Shown: one piece after another, positions 21,480 to 22,184 of the stretch | How positions within the stretch are numbered: the first letter of the stretch is position 1 | How the letters are laid out: every line of letters begins with the position of its first letter | Origin: CAZYTO01 sp964650405 | Lineage (GTDB): Bacteria > Acidobacteriota > Thermoanaerobaculia > Gp7-AA8 | DNA length: 22,184 nucleotides | Reading direction: 5' to 3' | Assembly: GCA_964650405.1 (NCBI GenBank) | Contig: CAZYTO010000059.1 | Location: 1-22,184, forward strand | The notes under the pieces: generated by a model | The model's input: only the letters and a program-made list of their open reading frames with translations | What the model was told of the DNA's origin: nothing | Database searches by the model: none | Program-made: the position numbers and the translations under genes

Positions 21480-22184
21480 TTACCCCTTGAATGAGAACGC
21501 GATCGCCTTCGACTCTTTCGCGCCGACGGTCACGCTCTGCTTCTGCTGTCCGTACTTCTCGTGCCACGCCACGATCGTGTAACTGCCCGGGGGCAGGTTG
21601 GCGATCGAGAACGTGCCGTTCGCCGCCGAGACGGCGTAGAACGGATGGGGCATGACGGCCATGTACGACCGCATCCAGCCGTGCACGTCGCACTTGATCT
21701 TGAACGGCGTCATTTCCGGCTTGTCGAAGGTCTTGTTGGCCACCATACCCTGCACGGGCTGGCCTTCGTTGAACTGCGAGTTGACGGCCGGCATGGCGTG
21801 GACGTTGTGGAGCGTGGCGTCGTCGTTCTTGATCTCGAGCTTCTGCCCCATCTGGATGCCGCTGACGTGGGGCGAGTACTGGCAGCCCTTCTGATCGAGC
21901 GTCACCGGGGTCGACGGCGGCGGGAAGTTGCCCTTGATGTCCGCCACGTAGACGAACACGTTGGCCAGCTCGCCGGCCGCGCCGACGATGACGTCCTGGT
22001 CCGTGGCCGCGGTGGAGTGCTGCGACTGGCAGTACGGGTCGGCGGACATCTGGATGGCCGCCATCTTCGGCGCGGTGCCTTCGAACTTCACCGTGCCGGT
22101 CAGCGTCGCGGCGTCCGGCGAAGCCGCCGGTGCGGCAGCGGCCGCCGTTGCGGTGCCGGCGGCGGGAGCGGCCGTGCCGCCCGC
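21480..22184 (-). CDS. Cupredoxin-like and carboxypeptidase regulatory-like protein (5' end outside window)
   Basis: The frame is open to the window edge, so about 234 residues are visible and the start, probably a signal peptide, is missing. An Ala/Pro/Thr/Gly-rich linker leads into LTGTVKFEGTAPK. A cupredoxin-type domain follows with NDDATLHNVHAM and KCDVHGWMRSYM. His, Cys, His and Met occur there in the order of a type 1 copper site. After that comes NGTFSIANLPPGSYTIVAWHEKYG, a carboxypeptidase regulatory-like beta-sandwich. The DPYC segment near the start is typical of this protein family in oxidase loci. It could be the electron donor to subunit II or a copper carrier; neither is proven. 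It is the first visible gene of the cluster, 189 bases before coxA. Confidence 0.82.
   Translation of the reverse strand, partial: AGGTAAPAAGTATAAAAAPAASPDAATLTGTVKFEGTAPKMAAIQMSADPYCQSQHSTAATDQDVIVGAAGELANVFVYVADIKGNFPPPSTPVTLDQKGCQYSPHVSGIQMGQKLEIKNDDATLHNVHAMPAVNSQFNEGQPVQGMVANKTFDKPEMTPFKIKCDVHGWMRSYMAVMPHPFYAVSAANGTFSIANLPPGSYTIVAWHEKYGQQKQSVTVGAKESKAIAFSFKG

Overview
The window is GC-rich bacterial chromosome, very probably from a member of the Acidobacteriota or a close relative. I infer this from the many exported proteins of acidobacterial type, a caspase/DUF4384 cluster, an aa3-type oxidase locus with a DUF420 protein and subunit IV, and short-period intergenic repeats. The assignment rests on family resemblance only. 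A run of ten N at 3139-3148 shows that this is a draft scaffold, and the sequence around it looks misjoined.

Layout, left part. A truncated beta-propeller-like protein (3-518) is followed by two exported proteins of unknown function (767-1990 and 2268-2756). Next is a disturbed stretch with two copies of a terminator-bearing repeat, a moxR fragment and the gap (2761-3311). A tight four-gene plus-strand operon follows (3479-7374): a membrane-anchored TPR protein, an exported caspase-fold protease, an exported two-part protein and an exported DUF4384 protein. This set looks like one envelope module.

Middle part. A minus-strand nucleoside-phosphorylase-like protein (7413-8522) is divergent from a coupled pair, a membrane protein and a diacylglycerol-kinase-type lipid kinase (8708-10239). 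Minus-strand units follow: an arsenate-reductase-type phosphatase coupled to an exported Cache-like protein (10288-11252), then a Nudix hydrolase, PdxH and an exported two-repeat protein (11520-13613).

Right part (13864-22184). One long minus-strand respiratory cluster is transcribed leftwards: a cupredoxin-like protein (cut by the window end), oxidase subunits I, III and IV, two small membrane proteins, subunit II, heme A synthase, heme O synthase, a SCO copper chaperone and a DUF420 protein. Most junctions overlap or are a few bases long. The genes supply the catalytic subunits, the heme a pathway and CuA assembly. Subunit I has lost the usual K-channel lysine.

The most unusual feature is the non-coding repeats. 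At least seven junctions carry arrays of 7- or 8-bp units with a few variable positions, or palindromic elements. In the oxidase cluster such elements are read through in frame: they form the start of the SCO, heme O synthase and small membrane protein genes and a loop of heme A synthase. No tRNA, rRNA, CRISPR array, transposase or phage gene was seen.
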